From assembly GCF_902459505.1 (NCBI RefSeq), contig NC_047084.1, positions 462,402,140 to 462,466,139 of the forward strand: DNA of 64,000 bases, in the 5' to 3' direction. The position numbers were made by a program, and so were the translations under genes. Below the pieces are notes generated by a model. The model worked only from the letters and a program-made list of their open reading frames with translations, did no database searches and was not told the DNA's origin. This DNA is from Geotrypetes seraphini. Taxonomy: Eukaryota; Chordata; Amphibia; Gymnophiona; Dermophiidae. Below, one piece after another: positions 22,884 through 36,343 of the stretch (positions are counted from its first letter, which is position 1; every line of letters begins with the position of its first letter).

Positions 22884-23290
22884 ACATAAGACCATAAGAA
22901 TTACCATGCTGGGAAAGATCAAAGGTCCATCAAGCCCAGTATCCTGCATCCAGTGGCCCACCCAGGTCCCAAGTACCTAGCTAGAACCCCAAGTAGTAAA
23001 ACAAATTTTATTCTATTTATTCTAAGAATAAGCAGTGGATTTCCCCAAGCCATCTCAATAATAAGAATATAAGAATTGCCATACTGGGACAGACCAAAGA
23101 TCCATCAAGCCAGTATCCTTTTTCCAACAGTAGCAAACCCAGATCCCAAGTACCTAGCTAGAGCCCATGTAGTACAGTATGTGTACATTTTCAAAGAAAA
23201 TAGTTTTTTAATTTTATTTTTCAGAATCTGTTGTAGAATGTTTCCATCATGATGTCAATTGGGAGGTTGTTCCGAGGCCAGGATTCTCAA
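22884..23290 (-). mobile_element. two CR1 3' ends in tandem, both antisense
   Basis: 22886-23050 and 23063-23290 each begin with the complement of the CR1 terminus (cataagaattaccatgctgg and aagaattgccatactgggac), followed by ccatcaagccagtatcc-type sequence. Both point the same way, suggesting two insertions at a similar site or a local duplication. Confidence 0.75.
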
Positions 23291-23592
23291 AAACTCACGT
23301 TAAAAAGCGACAGTCTGCTAACGCAGCCGTTTTGATAGCGAATCTTAAAAAGCGAGACATTCTCAAAAAATCACGCATGCAAATGAGGTCAGCAGACAGC
23401 AGCGAAAATTTGCTAAATTTGATTGTGCCCATTGCTTGTGATAGCAATGAGCACGTGCGCAGAAAAAACACATCAAGAAAAAAAAAAACCCTCCAAAAAC
23501 ACAACAATAGCAGGAGAGATGTTCAATCTCTCCCACTGTCAACCAACAACATCCCCTTCCCTCCCCCCCAGCAGCAGGAGAGATGTCCACAC

Positions 23593-24979
23593 TAGAGAAT
23601 GACACGGTGGCTGTTACCTGCAGCTAGCCGCAGGGACCCGGGGGTTACCCACCAAAACTGGGAGCAAAAAAATAGTGATTGCCGCTGGGATGGGGACAAG
23701 GCCATTCACCGGCCCTTGGAGCGGTGAATGGTGTTGTCTCTGCAGTGAAGGGAACACGCGCAGTCATAGATTGTGCAGTCCAGCAGCCTCCTCCCGCCCA
23801 ATCGCCGCGTCCCACCATCTCCCTCCCTTCCCCTCACCTTATGTGCCAAATTTAATTTTTCTTCTCCCAGTGGCACGCTTTCCAACAAGTCGCACGTGCG
23901 GCTGCTTCAGTTGAATCCTCCTCTGATGCAACCGGAAACAGGAAGTTGGGTTAGAGGAGGATTCAACTGAAGCAGCTGTGTATGCAACTTGTTGGAAAGC
24001 GTGGCGCTGGGAGAAGAAAAATTTAAATTCAGCACGTGAGGGAAGGGAGGGAGATATGTATATGTACAGAAAGGGGCATTCCCTCTTCGTGAACACTTGT
24101 GGCTTGCGAGGGTAGATACTATAAGATTTGGGCAAAAAAAATAATACTATGCAGCAAGTGAAGAGACAGATGTTTGGATTTTGTGTTACATACTTATGAT
24201 ATGTGGGCTGTTAGAATGTAAAAAAAAAAAAAAAAAATTCCCAAACACAAAAATTGTGGATTTAGGATAACCGTTACCTTAAGTTCTCCAACATGTAACA
24301 ACAGTTGAATGAATACACAAGCAGTTTAGATATGTTACACGTGGTGATCGGGCGGGAGGGGGGCTTCTAGACCACACAATCCGTCACTGCGCGTGTTCCC
24401 TCACAGTAGAAAGGAGAGAGTAAAAGGGAAAGAGATGCTGGGCCAAGTGGATGAAGAGGGAGACAAATATTGAGAAAGGGGAGGACAGGCAGGTGAGTCA
24501 GATGCTGGAAGCGGGGGTGGAGGGTGGAGAGGGAGAAAGAGGAAAAGCTAGATGGGATTGGAGAGAAGAGAGACACATTGGTGTGGAAGAGGAAGAGAGG
24601 GGAAATCTGGACACAGGAAGGTAACAGAAACAGAGGGGAATTTTATGTACACGGTGGCATAGGGACAGAGACATAAAGGAGGAGATACATGGGGATGGTA
24701 TATGGATACTGGGGGGGCAATGCCGGACACAGGAGGGAGTATACAGATACAGAGGGGAGATATTAGACATGGGGAAAATAGGAACACAGAAGGGAGATGG
24801 TTTGTGCAGATGGGATCAGATGGTTTGCGGGGACGGGATGGGACTAAGCTCGTGGGGACGGGGTGGGGATAGGGGCTGAGCTTGCGGGGACGGGGACCGA
24901 GCTCACGGGAATGGGACAAGGACTAGCTCATGGGGACGGGGCGGAGCAGGGACAAATTTTTTCCCCGTGTCATTCTCTA
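23593..24979. mobile_element. 1.39-kb hAT-like element with TAGAGAATGACACGG ends
   Basis: The ends are tagagaatgacacggtgg and ccccgtgtcattctcta. The 8-bp duplications gtccacac (23585-23592) and gcccacac (24980-24987) match at 7 of 8. Inside are a foldback (about 23865-24015, arms around gcttcagttgaatcctcctc), a purine-rich array (24400-24800) and gggacgggg-type repeats near the right end. No transposase frame is recognisable. Confidence 0.8.
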
Positions 24980-25121
24980 GCCCACACTCTCCTGCTGCCC
25001 TAAAATCCCCGCCGCGACCTCTACCTACCTCTCTGTCTCCCTCAGCTCCTCCAAATCTGCTACTCTAGTCTCAAGAGATCGGAACCATTCCCTGAGTGCT
25101 AGGAGCTCTTTGCACCGAGCA

Positions 25122-25284
25122 TAGGTTACCAGATTTTCCCGGATGCCTCTTCCTGACACAATTTTCACGGTAAGCTTTTCAAATCCCAGAGAAAGTGCCG
25201 GGTTTTGAAAAGCCATCCAGACCCCTAGACATGTCCTCGAAAAGGAGGACATTTCCAGTGAAATCCGGACGTCTGGTAACCCTA
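25122..25284. mobile_element. hAT MITE with TAGGGTTACCAGA-type ends, exact target duplication
   Basis: The ends are taggttaccagattttcc and cgtctggtaacccta. The 8-bp target duplication accgagca is identical at 25114-25121 and 25285-25292. The interior matches the copy at 48815-48993. Fragments of the family also lie near 32060, 47100 and 57130. Confidence 0.9.
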
Positions 25285-27847
25285 ACCGAGCACGCACATA
25301 GGGCCTTTTAGCAACTGGGAGATAAACATGTGACATTCATCTTGCTGCTCCACCGCAAGCATCCTCTCTCTCAACTTTTTCTGTCATCTAGTCTACTCAG
25401 GGGTGGCCATATAATGAGGCCAACTGAGGTGGCAGCCTCAGGCGGCACTCTTAAAGGAGCGGCATCTTGCTGCGCTCTCTCTGTCGCACCCTTTCCCATC
25501 ATCTAACCCTTTCACCCTTCTCCCCCAATCAGCATATTTCCCATTCACCCCCCCCCCTCAGCATCTACCTTTAATGTGCTGTAAAAGTTGCCAGGCAGAG
25601 GTAGCAATTCAATGAGCTACCCTGCTGCCAGTCCCGGTGTTTTCTCTCCGCTCTGCCCGCCCCAGCGGAGAGGGTGGGCCACAGTGGAGGGAGCAAGTCC
25701 CAGAGAACCGGGGGATGAAGTCAAAAAAGACGCTGGAGAGCCAGAGAGAAAGAGAGGAAGGCCATAGGGCCAGATTTAGTACATGGCGCCAAAAATTAGG
25801 CACTGGAAAAAGTCAGCAGTCGGTGTTATTCTGTAAAAGACACTCTTTATAGGTTGGCATGTAGATGAAACCTGGTATAAATTCTGGCAGGTAAGTTGAG
25901 CACACATCCCTGGAATTTTATACCACTCCGTGCAACGTTTCAGGTTATCTCTGATCCCATAGGCAGCGGAACACCATTTTGTTTGGGGGGCCCAAAGGCT
26001 CCGCCCTAGCCAGCAGAATCCTGCAGTACCTCTCACCAGTTCCCAACTCCCCACCCATCTCCTCCTAGGACTGTAACTTTTAAATCTTCAGGCAGGTAGA
26101 ATGAAGGATTCCAGGGCAGGCCTGCTCATTGGCGCTGCCCGGCGGCTGCCCAAAGATTTAAGCGCTGGGATGGGGATGGGTGGGTGGGAACTGACCAGCA
26201 ACCACCTATCTTTGGGGAAGCCAGTTCCAAAGCCCATGTCTCATCCACCCATGCCCCTCCCATGGACATGACTCCTTGTGGGTGTGTACTATGGGATTTG
26301 TGCCTGCAGTGGGGTTTGTTTTTTTTTAGTATTACAGTGTTTCCCCGCAAATTTGTGGTTCGCCTCTTCCTGTAGTAAAGTCGAGCTACACCAATCAGGA
26401 GCTGCCCTCTCCTGCCTTTTGACAGGAAAATTTGTGAGTACTGTATTACTATTTATTAACTGAGCACCCTTCCTGCTCCATTAAAGATGCAGGGGGCAGG
26501 GGGGGAGACCGGAGACGGGGGCGTCCCTTGGGTGGCAGGAGGAAGTTGGCCTCCCTCCAGCCATTGAGGTTTTTTGGGGAGATGAGGTCAGGGAGTGGGG
26601 ATGGGGCACTTGGGAGAAGGAGGGGGTTTAATTTTTTTTTTTTTTTTTTAATTAGGTTGATATTTTGCGTGTGTAAAACACGCAAAATATCTGCCCAATT
26701 AAAAAAAAATTTTAAAAGCCAGCAGAAGCCCTGGCAGCAGTGACAGGAGGCTGCTTCTCCTGTCACTACTGTCAGGGCTCTAGCGATCCGTGAAGTTGGT
26801 TGGGGGCGTGTTAACGATCATCCCCATTTGCATGCAGGCCTTTTGTGAATTTGTCGGCCTGCATGAAATCGGGCACGGATCTGACACGAAATCGGGGGTT
26901 TGCGAATCTAGCCCTAAATAAGGAGGGGGAGAGACACACACTAAAAAAGAGGAGATCTAAAGGAAAATTTAATTAGATAAAGTCCTAGACGAATTACATC
27001 CCAGTCAATAAATTTTAAATTGTGCAGCAGTGTTATAGAATAGCGCACAGCCAGATGCAAGTCCAAATCTTAATTGGTGCAAATTGATTGTTAATATTGA
27101 TTAATAGCTTCCAATTATTAAGAGTTAATAGATTTTCCTGAGTTTGTTATATATATAAATTGTAACAAATGAATAAATAATAATTAAAAAAAAGAGTTAA
27201 TAGATTGTTAATCTATTAAGCTGCACGCACATCTCAAGATCGCACTCAAATCCAGCGGATGGTGCTGCAGCGGTGCCCCACATGGCCCTAAAGTAAGTAG
27301 GAGCAAGATTCTCCTTGCCAAGTTATTTGGTGCCTTTTAAATTTGATACCCTAGACTAGTGTTTCTCAACTCAGTCCTGGAGTACCCCCTTGCCAGTCAG
27401 GTTTTCAAGTTATCTACAATGAATATGCATGAAATAAATTTGCATACACTGCTTCCATAGAAATCTATGAGCATTGGAGCTTTTACCGCAGTGGCTTATG
27501 ATTAAAAAAACTAATGAAGCTTGATAAAAGGGGGCCTTTATATTTTACATAGTGCAGGGAAACATGCATCATTTTTTTTCTCTAGCGTTGCACTATGGCT
27601 TCTTGGGAGAGCATCAGGGAGTAGGCGGGAGAACCGGGGGGGGGGGGGGGGCTAGAGGAACGCATCAGGGAGGGGGTTGTAGAACATGAGGGGAGCTGTC
27701 TCAAATGTTGTTTATAGCCTATCAGTAATAAAATAATTATTTTAGTAGCTTGACAATTTTCACTTTCATTTTTCAGGTGCCATGTACAATTTTTTAATTA
27801 ATTAGATGTGGAATGGTATAGCTGAATTAAATATTGTTAAATTAGTA
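25285..27847. other. gene-free DNA with repeat fragments
   Basis: Mostly unassigned. 26336-26440 and 26540-26890 resemble parts of the foldback element at 56301-56559 (shared ccgcctcttcctgtagtaaa words). 26640-26710 is a hairpin (arms gatattttgcgtgt and acacgcaaaatatc). 27355-27455 is a fragment of a cagtgtttctcaa-type MITE. No exon or RNA gene was recognised. Confidence 0.45.
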
Positions 27848-28987
27848 TGAGGGTAATTTGAAAAGTTTGGTAAAAAGCAAGTTAAACAACGTAGACTCCA
27901 TCGAGGGCTTTACACTTAAGTATGATGTATGTCTATTAAGTTCATGAACTCATCCTAGAAAAAGTGCTATATACCTCATTGTTGAATATCACTTACAATC
28001 ACCTTCAAAGTACTCCCTTTGGGAAGCTATGCACCGATGCCAGCGCCTAGTCCACCCTTCAGAGCAATTTTGGAACTCTTTTTCTGGAATGGCCATCAGA
28101 GCTGTCATCGTATTACCCTTGATGTCATCTTAATGTCATCCTTTCACTATTTCCTTTATCTTTGGCTATTTCCTTTATCTTTGGAGACCAGATCAGTTGA
28201 GTAGGGAGTGTGTTCCAATACAGTTGTTTGTTTTCTGGCTAAAAACTCCCTCACAGAGAGTGTCATGTGAGCTGGTGCATTGTTGTGATGCAAGAGCCAT
28301 GAGGGACCATTTTTTTTACACACCTTTTTCATGCCAAGATTTTCAGTTAAGATTTTCCTGTTTTTCTTTCAATGTTTACCTGGTCTGCTAAGCTTCTCAC
28401 AGTCAGCCGATGATTTTGACACACAATTCAAAGAATTTTTCCAATGTTCTTGTCAGTTCTGCTTATTACTGGCTGCCTTGACCTCTCTTCATCAGTGACG
28501 CTTTATCTCCCCTCAGAAAAACGTTTAATCCATTTGTACAATGCCGTTTTCTTCATGGCATTATCCCCATATATTTGGACTAACATGTCCCTGATTTCAC
28601 TTCCACTCTTGCCGAGTTTAACAAAAAAATTTAATGTTTGTTCATTGCTGTAATTCAAGCTCCAAAATTCTCACGAAAACATGCAACAACAATAATGGAC
28701 GACACTCAGCAAGACACCGCCATACGTCGACATGAACTCAGCTGTGAGACACTGATATACCAAGGTTATTTAACCATACCAAGCTGTTTCTACAGTGCTG
28801 CCAACGCAAGTGCACGGTGGCAAGTTCATGAACTTAATTGTCATATCTCGTAGTCCAGCGAGTTTTTTCGTATTATAGGAAAAATAGCTTACAAAAAATC
28901 TGGAAACCGCCTGGACTAAGTGTATAGCCTTCAATGGAGACTATGTTGTTTACTTGCTTTTTTACCAAACTTTTCAAACCACCCTCG
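27848..28987 (-). mobile_element. mariner-type DNA transposon, internally deleted
   Basis: Terminal inverted repeats of about 30 bases (gagggtaatttgaaaagttt on the left, complement of aaacttttcaaaccaccctc on the right) are flanked by TA duplications at 27846-27847 and 28988-28989. Minus-strand remnants read FVKLGKSGSEIRDMLVQIYG and KWIKRFSEG (N-terminal helix-turn-helix region) and, at the other end, TALMAIPEKEFQNC, RRWHRCIAS and YFEGD (C-terminal end). The middle, with most of the catalytic D,D(34)D domain, is missing, and the rest has several stops, so it is dead. Confidence 0.88.
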
Positions 28988-29089
28988 TAGATGAAATTCC
29001 TATTAAAGCAGCAGTCATTGGGGGCTGAGAAAGGAGAGGCTTTTTTTATGTGACAATCTGGGTGTTTGATTTTTATTACATTTTAAATA

Positions 29090-29262
29090 CATTTTGATTA
29101 TAATTGAAACAAATCATTTTCATAAATAAATAAGGGAGGGGGTAATATTTTTATATTATGATGATCAATTATAGGATTTCAAGTGTATTTGAATGCTTAA
29201 TTGATAAATGTCAATATTGTACTTGATTTAAGATTTGAAATGAATAAAGATTAAAAAAAACC
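29090..29262 (+). mobile_element. L1-like LINE 3' untranslated tail
   Basis: T/A-rich 3' sequence ending tttgaaatgaataaagatta and an A run. It is closely similar to the tail at 33420-33625. Confidence 0.5.
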
Positions 29263-30409
29263 CCAAAAACCCCATTTTAAATAGGGGTAGAATGGGGTTG
29301 ATTAGGCTTGTTGTATTAGCTGCTTTAAGAGAGACAGAGAGGAAAAAGTCCTTTCAGAACATTTCATTAAGGAATACAGATGTCTCAGTGTGCTTTGTGT
29401 AGTTTAATTTTGTGGTTACCATTATTTATTGTTAATAAGATTATATTGTGTGTATATGAAGAATGAATGGAAGAAATGGCATTACAATTAGTATTGTTAT
29501 TATGGGGGTGGGGTCTGGGGCAGAGCTTGGGCACCCCCAAATAAAAAGGCTGCCTCTGATTGCGCTAAAGAATAGGTTGGCCAACATGCAAACCAGGAGA
29601 ATGACTAATTGCTCTCAATGTAAAAAGTACTCTAGATTTTGGTGTGGGTTTTTTTACTTTTTACCTCTGTTCTGAATCTTTACCACAGCTTATTACATTG
29701 ACTCCGCTGTGTGATTTTCACTGTTTGACCTATTTAGCGTTTACACTTTTGTCTGTACCACAGAAACAGTACAGGCCTATGGGTAACCCACAGATCAAGC
29801 TCATTCTCAGGCGAGATGATAGATACAGGCACAACCCCTGGTTTCCTGAAGCTTATTTTTCAGGTTTGCAAATTCTGTAGCAATAAAGCGGCAAGAGATC
29901 TTAGGGCTCCTTTTACAAAGATTTCAAGTAGGAGAGCAGGTGTAGGAGATAGAAGAAGGGTTTGGGAATCAAAGAACAGAGGATGGTCAGAAAAAGACAA
30001 GGAGTGAAGTGGGGAGGGGAGGAGATGGATCCTGAAGGAGAAAGAGAAGATCATGGATAATGGAAAGATATCTGGGATCGGGGAAGGCAATGCTTTCACA
30101 TTCCTAGATTGTCTGATTCCCTCACTCACTCTCTCCCTGCCATAGATTGCCTTGTTTAATTTGGGAGTGTAAGAAGTCATACTGGTGGTGATGGGAGAAG
30201 AGCAAACTCCATGCCAGCACCTAGAGCATTTGGAGAGCTTTTCTCTCACATTCCCTCCCATGTGGAAACAGGAAGATATGTCAGAGGGAGTAGGACACGG
30301 TAGACGGAAGATTCCAATGCCAGCCACAGACACAGTATATGAATTGCTGCACTACCGGTGAGTCCTATAAAGAAAGACATGTTTTAAGGTAGACTGAAGA
30401 GGGGGCTTC

Positions 30410-31400
30410 AGAAAGAGATGATGCTGGACCATGGGCAGGGGCTGGGGAATGGAAGGAGAGATGACAGGCCCAGGGGTGGAGGGGAGGGAAATAGAGATGG
30501 TAGACAATGGGAGGGAGAGATGTTGGACCCAGGAGCAGAGGGGAGCAAGGGAGGGAGAAATGCTAACAACTGAAGACAGGGAAGAAAAAGAGAGATAGAG
30601 ATGTTGGACCCTGGGATGGAGTGAAAGGAGACAGGGAGAGAGAGTGGATGAGAGAGCAGGAAGGAATAGAGAGTGAGAAATAAATGTTGAGCCTGGGGCT
30701 GGAGGGAAGGGAGGAAGAGAAAAGAGAAAGGGGCAGAAAGGGATACAAAAGAGGGAGAGATGTGCTGGACCATGGGGGAAGAAGGACAGCAGGAAAGAGA
30801 GAGGGAGAGATGCTAGATCATAGGGGGGTGGGGCAGAGAGAGAGGAAGAGTTGTTCTACCAGGATGGAAGAGGGGTGGAACAAGAAGATGTTGAAAGGTG
30901 GATGGGAAGAAACAAAGAGACATAAGACTGCAAAGTTGGGGGGAGGGAGGAAGACGATATTAGGCTACAACAATAGAGGGAGGGAGAGAAAGAAGAGGAC
31001 ATGCTGGGAAGGTGGTAAGATGAATGAGAGGAGGACAGTGAGTACAGAAAGAAGAAATGTGGTTATGGGAAGTAGACGAAAGAGGTAGGTGGTAAGAGAA
31101 GGAAATGGAAGGTTGATTAGGTGAAAAATAAAATGAAACTGAAGGATAAAAAATAGGGTGACAGAGTGAAATTTGAGTGGATAGAGTCTGAAAAAAAGGG
31201 GGAAAAGATCAATATGTCATAGACACTTATAGTGAGGGAATGGTACATGGCAGGAGGAGACAGAAAAGTGGAGAAAAGACAAATAGACAGCAGCCATTGG
31301 AAAGAGATTTACCAGAAGACAGAAAGGAAAACAGAAAAGAGAAACTGGGAACAGCATGATGAGAAGCTAAAATTTTCAGACAACAAAGGTAGAAAAGGGT
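30410..31400 (+). repeat. purine-rich array with gatgctggaccatgggg units and a caacaaaggtagaaaa tail
   Basis: About 770 bases of degenerate A/G-rich units, then ttttcagacaacaaaggtag near 31377 and a T-rich segment. The open frames on both strands here (for example 30684-31088) are low-complexity. Confidence 0.75.
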
Positions 31401-33010
31401 ATTTGAATTTATTAACTGTAATATGTTAGCTTTGGGAAACAGGCATCCTAGATATCTTTGTATTGTATTCAGTGCAAAAAGAAATGCATTTATGGTTTTA
31501 CTTCTGCAGTGTTGCAGCGGTACACATCACGTTTAACTTTGTGGGGTTGTCAGTACAAATTTTGTCTTCATATTTCTATTTCTAATTGGTGATCCCTTAT
31601 TCTGAATTTGATGAGGATGTGTCTGAATGTTGCATATGAACATATGTACAGTTGGACAAGATGTGAAGAACTGGTGTAAGTAACAGGATGTGCAGCAAGC
31701 TAGTCCAGGTGTGGAGTGAGTGGATAGTCAGTTGCCCCGTGTATTAAGTCTAAGGAAAGCACAAGTGAGGCAGGACCAATATGGTCACCTTAAACTAGAG
31801 CTGCCAAGATGCCCAATTTAGAGGGAGACTTCTTGGCTGGTTCTGGGTTTAAACTTACAACCTAAAGCAGTGAAGCATTTGTAGTGCATGATTATAGCCA
31901 TTTAAATCAGTGCAGCGGGTCTCATAATACACCAGGATGAAGTTGGCAGAAATCTAGAACCGGCTAAAAAAGTCCCCCTTCTGGAATGGTAACTTGGCAT
32001 CTCTGTGAAACTGGAGCTCTGACAGAATCATCTGGAAAATTGGTGATGCCCCCTACCTAGGGTTACCATATGACAGGGAAGTAAACCCCTGATGTCTCAA
32101 TCTGTCCTCCTTTTTCTGGAGCTATATAGTAACCTTACCCCTGCTTGAGGTCTCAATAGCATGAAATCCACTAAGTTAGACTTCTCTGGGAAAATGATAC
32201 AGGGAATGAAGAGGGTTAAATTAGAGCTACCTTCTCCACAGAAGGCCCTGATATCCTCCTTCAAGCAATCACGAATGAACTGCTGTGGCTTAAGGATCTG
32301 ATTAAAGCTAACACAATGCAATGGCAGAGATTTGAGAGGAAGTTATGAATATTAAACCGTAAATAGACACAGTGCTATATCATACCTTCATGGCTGAGCA
32401 ACAGGTTGTTGCGCATGAGAAACATTTACTCTCTTGCATAATGAGATTGGGTGTTATCAATTTTTGGATGATCATGTTTCCAGCCATCAACACCTGCACT
32501 CCCATTCATGCTCAGTTCATGCACAACAAATACAGAGAGCCCAAGTTTGGTTTTGATTGCCCACTTTTATATCCAAAATAGAATTCACAGGCCTTCTTCA
32601 TCAGTGGTTGTTCATTGTGCCTTCAGACAGAATTCACCATAAACGTAGCAGAAAATGTCTTCATGGTTAATGCATTTCTATGATGTTAATTAACCATCAG
32701 GTCATGAAATAACTAGCTATTTATCAACTTCTCCTAGAGGCAATACATAAAAATAAAGCTAAATAAACTGAACAAGTGTTCATTTACTAGCAATGTTGCG
32801 TCGATGCACATGTAACAAATTTTTGGAAAGCCATATGCTATAGAAAATGTGTGATGTAGTTTCTGTAATCAGCATCCAAAAATCTGTAAGAAACACCTAA
32901 TCTCATTGTGGGAAAAAAAAATCCTGTTGACCATTGAAAGCTTGGATCAAAAGTTCATGGCCAACCATACCATTTGCTGTCCCAAGGATATGGAGAGAGC
33001 AGAAAGATCA
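31400..33010. other. gene-free DNA without recognised features
   Basis: About 1.6 kb of mid-GC DNA. A fragment of the taggGTTACCA-type MITE lies around 32060-32120. No frame longer than about 75 codons resembles a protein I know. Confidence 0.4.
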
Positions 33011-33011
33011 A

Positions 33012-33160
33012 GACTTAGGGATCCTTTTACAAAGGCGCGGTAGTGGTTTAACGCGTGGAATACCATGCATTAAACTGCCTTTGACGAGGCGTTAGGATTT
33101 TAGGTTGCCGCAGGGGTTAGCGTGTGATGAAATGTCCGACGCGCTTGATAAAAGGAGCCC
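33012..33160. mobile_element. Harbinger-like MITE (gggatccttttac ends)
   Basis: The near-palindromic ends gggatccttttacaaaggcg and cgcgcttgataaaaggagccc are flanked by TTA on each side. A 3-bp TWA duplication is typical of PIF/Harbinger elements. Relatives lie at 38667-38839 and 44075-44460. Confidence 0.65.
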
Positions 33161-33419
33161 TTAGTTCAGTTTGACAAATGTTTTGAGCTTCTCTTTCAAA
33201 AACAAAAAGTCAATTTTATATCCTATTTTGCCATTGATTTTGAGATCAGTGCCACGTGACATGGTTCCATGTACACATTTCGGCCAAACCATGCATGTCA
33301 GAAACATTGCAAGGTTGTATTCTGTTTCATGGTTGTTCATTCTATTAGAATAAGATTGGGGAGCCATTAACAAAGTATTGTAATGATTAGAAAAATCTTC
33401 TTTCCCTTAAATTTACAAG

Positions 33420-33625
33420 TTCAATTATGGGGTGGGAGGGAGGGTATTTTTATTGTTACATGTTGTATAAGTATTGATTAAATGATAGATAAGGGTGGGG
33501 AGGGGGGGAGATAAGAGAATATTATATGTATCATTGTTGATTATTAAGTGATATATTTATGGTTATTTGTATGGATATGTTATCACACTTATTATAAGTT
33601 TAAAAATGAATAAAGATTAAAAAAA
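33420..33625 (+). mobile_element. L1-like LINE 3' untranslated tail
   Basis: A G-rich to T-rich 3' tail (gataagggtggggagggggg) ends aaaatgaataaagattaaaa with a poly(A) run. It is similar to 29090-29262. Confidence 0.55.
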
Positions 33626-34719
33626 AAAAATAGATTGATAAGTGATATATCAAAATAAAATTAAACTTGAAACTTAAAAAAAAAAAAAAAGAATAAGATT
33701 AACCCCAATTTGTTGAAGAAACAAATATTTTCCTAAAATGTGTTCTTCATTGAGATCAGTGATGAAGATTGCAATACTTTAAAAGGATTTGGGTGACCTT
33801 AATAATCAAACTCGAGGGAGCAATTAAGGATTCTTAGTCTTCTAGAAGAAGTCAGAGGCTGTTGCATCTTTTAGATCTTCAATTTGATCAGCCATTATAA
33901 TTGGAGTGAGGCCATAAGGTGCCATCATCAAGATACACTAGACCTATGGTCATGAAGATCTTGTAATATCCTCAGGCAGTGGCTATACTGCAAGCTGCAT
34001 GGCTTTGCTCGTCAATTAAATATCACTAAAAGAGCAGCGATTGCCAATGGACCAAGGACAGGGTGCTACACAACCACTAGATCCAAAACGATTTAATACA
34101 CTTTCAAATCAAATTATTATAATTAGTAAAGTGTACCCTCAGTGTGAGGTGATAAGCTTCAAGAGACTAGGTAACATAGAGGGGCATAATGAAAAAATAC
34201 GTCTAAGTCCGATTTGGATGTAAGGTACTAGTCGCCCAAAGTCAGCAGAGCACAAATGTCCATTCTCAAAGTATACTTTTTTTTTTTAATTGTACATCCA
34301 GGCATTTGATCTCCCAGACCGCCACGACGTCTGGCTTTATACCACATTCTCGACCAAAATTTCGTCCAAGTCCCAAACGCCCAAAACAAGACCTTTTGGA
34401 TGTGGGAGGGACCAGTATTGTGATGGACTGGCCATCCAGTCATGGCAAGAAAGCAGTGGGGCACCTTACAGAGCACTGCTGTGAACTTCACAAAAAGGGT
34501 GCCACATAAACATCTCACCACAACTCCCGTATAAGTAATGTTGAGCCCCCCCAAAACCCACTATACCCACCTGTCTACAACCCCATTAGCCCATATGGCT
34601 GCAGGTGGCACCTATACGGCAGTATAGCAGGTTTTTTTGGGGGGGCTTGATGGGCTCACATATTCCATCATTAATGTAGTGGTTAGAGTGGCTTATGGAC
34701 CTGGGTACTCCTCTAAACC

Positions 34720-35257
34720 AGTGTTCTTTAACCTTTTGACACCTATGGACTGGCGGAAATAAAATAATTATTTTGTGGCCTGGCACCGGTCAGCGGACCG
34801 GCAGTTGAAGAACACTGGGCTAAGTCGTGGGACAGACCCCGCCCAATCTCCGCCCCCAGACCCCGCCCCCATAATAGTACTAATTGTAACACCATTTTTT
34901 CCATTCATTTTTCATATATACACACACACAATATAATCGTATTAACAACACATATGCTTCTCAATATTCATTCCTACCAGAACAGAGTTAACCCTATGCA
35001 AATACAGGACCAAAAACGCCATAGAGAAGGCTTCCAGTTCAGGCGCAGGATGCACATAGGAGCCTCTGCCCATGGCTGTGTGTACTGCAGCACTGAGGAA
35101 GGGGGAGCCATCCCGAAGACAACGCCGCATTGATCGCACCATGGACCGGAGGCTGAAGAGCACTGTCTGGGGCCCGATGCAAGTGCCGGCCCTGTGGACC
35201 GGCAGGAAATTTCAGCAGACCGGCACTGGTCCATGGACCGGCGGTTGAAAGAACACT
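34720..35257. mobile_element. hAT-like non-autonomous element with CAGTGTTCTTTAACC ends
   Basis: The left end cagtgttctttaacctttt pairs with the right end ggcggttgaaagaacactg. A 100-base version of the same element (34720-34818, ending agttgaagaacactg) seems nested at its left side. Target duplications are degenerate. Confidence 0.6.
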
Positions 35258-35524
35258 GCCCTAGATTACTTAAGCCACCTCTATGCAGCTCTACTAGGTT
35301 TTCCTATGCCAGGTGCTGATGTTCCAAAGGCAGGTATGTACATTTTTATTCCGATTTTTATGGCGGTGTGAGGGGGGTTCAGTAAACAAGGGAGTGTGTG
35401 TGTGGGGGGGGGAGGGTCTGTACTTTGTCCCTGCAGTGGATATCTGGTCACTTTGGATACCTTCCGGACACTTAGACCTAGTTTTAGATCGCCTAAGTCA
35501 CAACATTTAAGTTCCGTCTGGGCA

Positions 35525-36343
35525 GCCTCGTTCAACATTGAGAAATATAAAGTATTGCACGTGGGAAGCAGAAACCCGAGGTACAACTATACAATGGGAG
35601 GGATGTTATTGAATGAGAGTACCCAAGAGAAGGACTTGGGGGTAATGGTGGACATGACAATGAAACCGACGGCACAGTGCGCAGCGGCCGCTAAGAGAGC
35701 GAATAGAATGCTAGGTATAATCAAGAAGGGTATTACTACCAGAACGAAAGAAGATATCCTGCCATTGTATCGGGCTATGGTGCGTCCGCATAAGGAGTAC
35801 TGCGTCCAATATTGGTCGCCGTACCGTAAGAAGGATATGGCGTTACTCGAGAGGGTTCAGAGGAGAGCGACACGTCTGAAAAAGGGGATGGAAAACCTTT
35901 CATACGCTGAGAGATTGGAGAAACTGGGGCTCTTTTACCTGGAGAAGAGGAGACTTAGAGGGGATATGATAGAGACTTACAAGATCATGAGGGGCATAGA
36001 GAGAGTGGAGAGGGACAGATTCTTCAAACTTTCGAAAAATAAAAGAACAAGAGGGCATTCGGAAAAGTTGAAAGGGGACAGATTCAAAACGAATGCTAGG
36101 AAGTTCTTTACCCAACGTGTGGTGGACACCTGGAATGTGCTTCCAGAGGATGTAATAGGGCAGAATACGGTACTGGGGTTTAAGAAAGGATTGGCCAATT
36201 TCCTGATGGGAAAGAGGATAGAAGGATATAAATAGAGGATTACTGCACAGGTCCTGGACCTGTTGGGCCGCCGCGTGAGTGGACTGCTGGGCACGATGGA
36301 CCTCAGGTCTGACCCAGCGGAGGCATTGCTTATGTTCTTATGT
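35525..36343 (+). mobile_element. CR1-type LINE, 3' quarter with an open reverse-transcriptase tail
   Basis: A plus-strand frame up to 36232 is open for over 230 codons and reads QEKDLGVMVDMTMKP, LYRAMVRPHKEYCVQYWSPY, LEKLGLFYLEKRRLRGDMIE and VVDTWNVLPEDVI, the C-terminal part of CR1-type reverse transcriptases. The 3' untranslated part ends gcttatgttcttatgt. It is 5' truncated, but this is the least damaged LINE in the window, so likely a young insertion. Confidence 0.9.
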
